A DNA stretch of 64,000 bases, taken from positions 1 through 64,000 of the forward strand of contig JACDGL010000011.1 in NCBI GenBank assembly GCA_013815385.1, read 5' to 3'. This DNA is from Taibaiella sp. GTDB lineage: Bacteria; Bacteroidota; Bacteroidia; Chitinophagales; Chitinophagaceae. Under the pieces are notes generated by a model. The model did no database searches and was not told the DNA's origin. It saw only the letters and a list, made by a program, of their open reading frames with translations. Each line of letters begins with the position of its first letter. The first letter of the stretch is position 1. Shown here one piece after another: positions 63,982 to 64,000 of this stretch. The translations under genes and the position numbers were made by a program.

Positions 63982-64000
63982 GTGCGTGAGCGTTGTTAAT

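Overview
The window looks like a chromosomal segment of a member of the Bacteroidota, probably Chitinophagia/Sphingobacteriia-like. The grounds are five secreted proteins ending in type IX secretion (T9SS) sorting domains, a PorP/SprF-family protein, a PorE-like OmpA protein, several Bacteroidota-restricted families (DUF4292, DUF4293), starts without obvious Shine-Dalgarno sequences, and many TAnnTTTG boxes just upstream of genes, the -7 element of the Bacteroidota housekeeping sigma factor. No rRNA, tRNA, CRISPR array or intact insertion sequence was recognised. Layout: 1-3.4 kb holds repeats and a T9SS type B surface protein split by a frameshift at a run of eight C. 3.4-9.4 kb carries, mostly on the minus strand, a four-PAS histidine kinase, a YtxH-like small protein, an L,D-transpeptidase lipoprotein, a DUF983 protein and an ALDH7-type dehydrogenase. 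9.4-11.8 kb is a CDP-sugar cassette (rfbF, rfbG and a 3,5-epimerase-like gene). 12.9-16.9 kb is a tight operon: dut, sugar nucleotidyltransferase, TPR protein, DUF4292 lipoprotein. 17-30 kb holds ordinary genes (DinB, AraC, MoxR, serS, tandem outer-membrane proteins, pepP-like, XRE, lysA, acs). 30-36 kb is a 1531-residue PKD adhesin followed by its probable PorP/SprF partner. 36-46 kb carries groEL/groES, a polyphosphate module (ppk1/ppx), rfaE2, panD and half of a transketolase. 46-50 kb has a SanA-like protein, a sigma-region-2/anti-sigma fusion and a membrane pyrophosphatase. 50.4-54.1 kb is the most accessory-looking part: an AT-rich RecB/Cas4-like nuclease gene, several palindromic repeats and a frameshifted HTH (terminase small-subunit-like) gene. 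54-64 kb holds a glycosyltransferase, a thioesterase, a large T9SS type A protein, oxyR, plsY, prmA and a PorE-like OmpA protein. The genes fit a free-living cell with an elaborate T9SS-dependent surface: large PKD/Ig-like adhesins, SprF- and PorE-like envelope partners, an unusual CDP-sugar route for surface glycans, and phosphate-energy enzymes (PPK1, Ppx, H+/Na+-PPase). The candidates most worth following up are the sigma2/zinc-finger/TM fusion at 47.2-48.0 kb, the solitary RecB/Cas4-like nuclease at 50.5-51.4 kb, the homopolymer frameshift in the first surface protein, and the dispersed palindromes shared by the window start and the 52-53 kb region.
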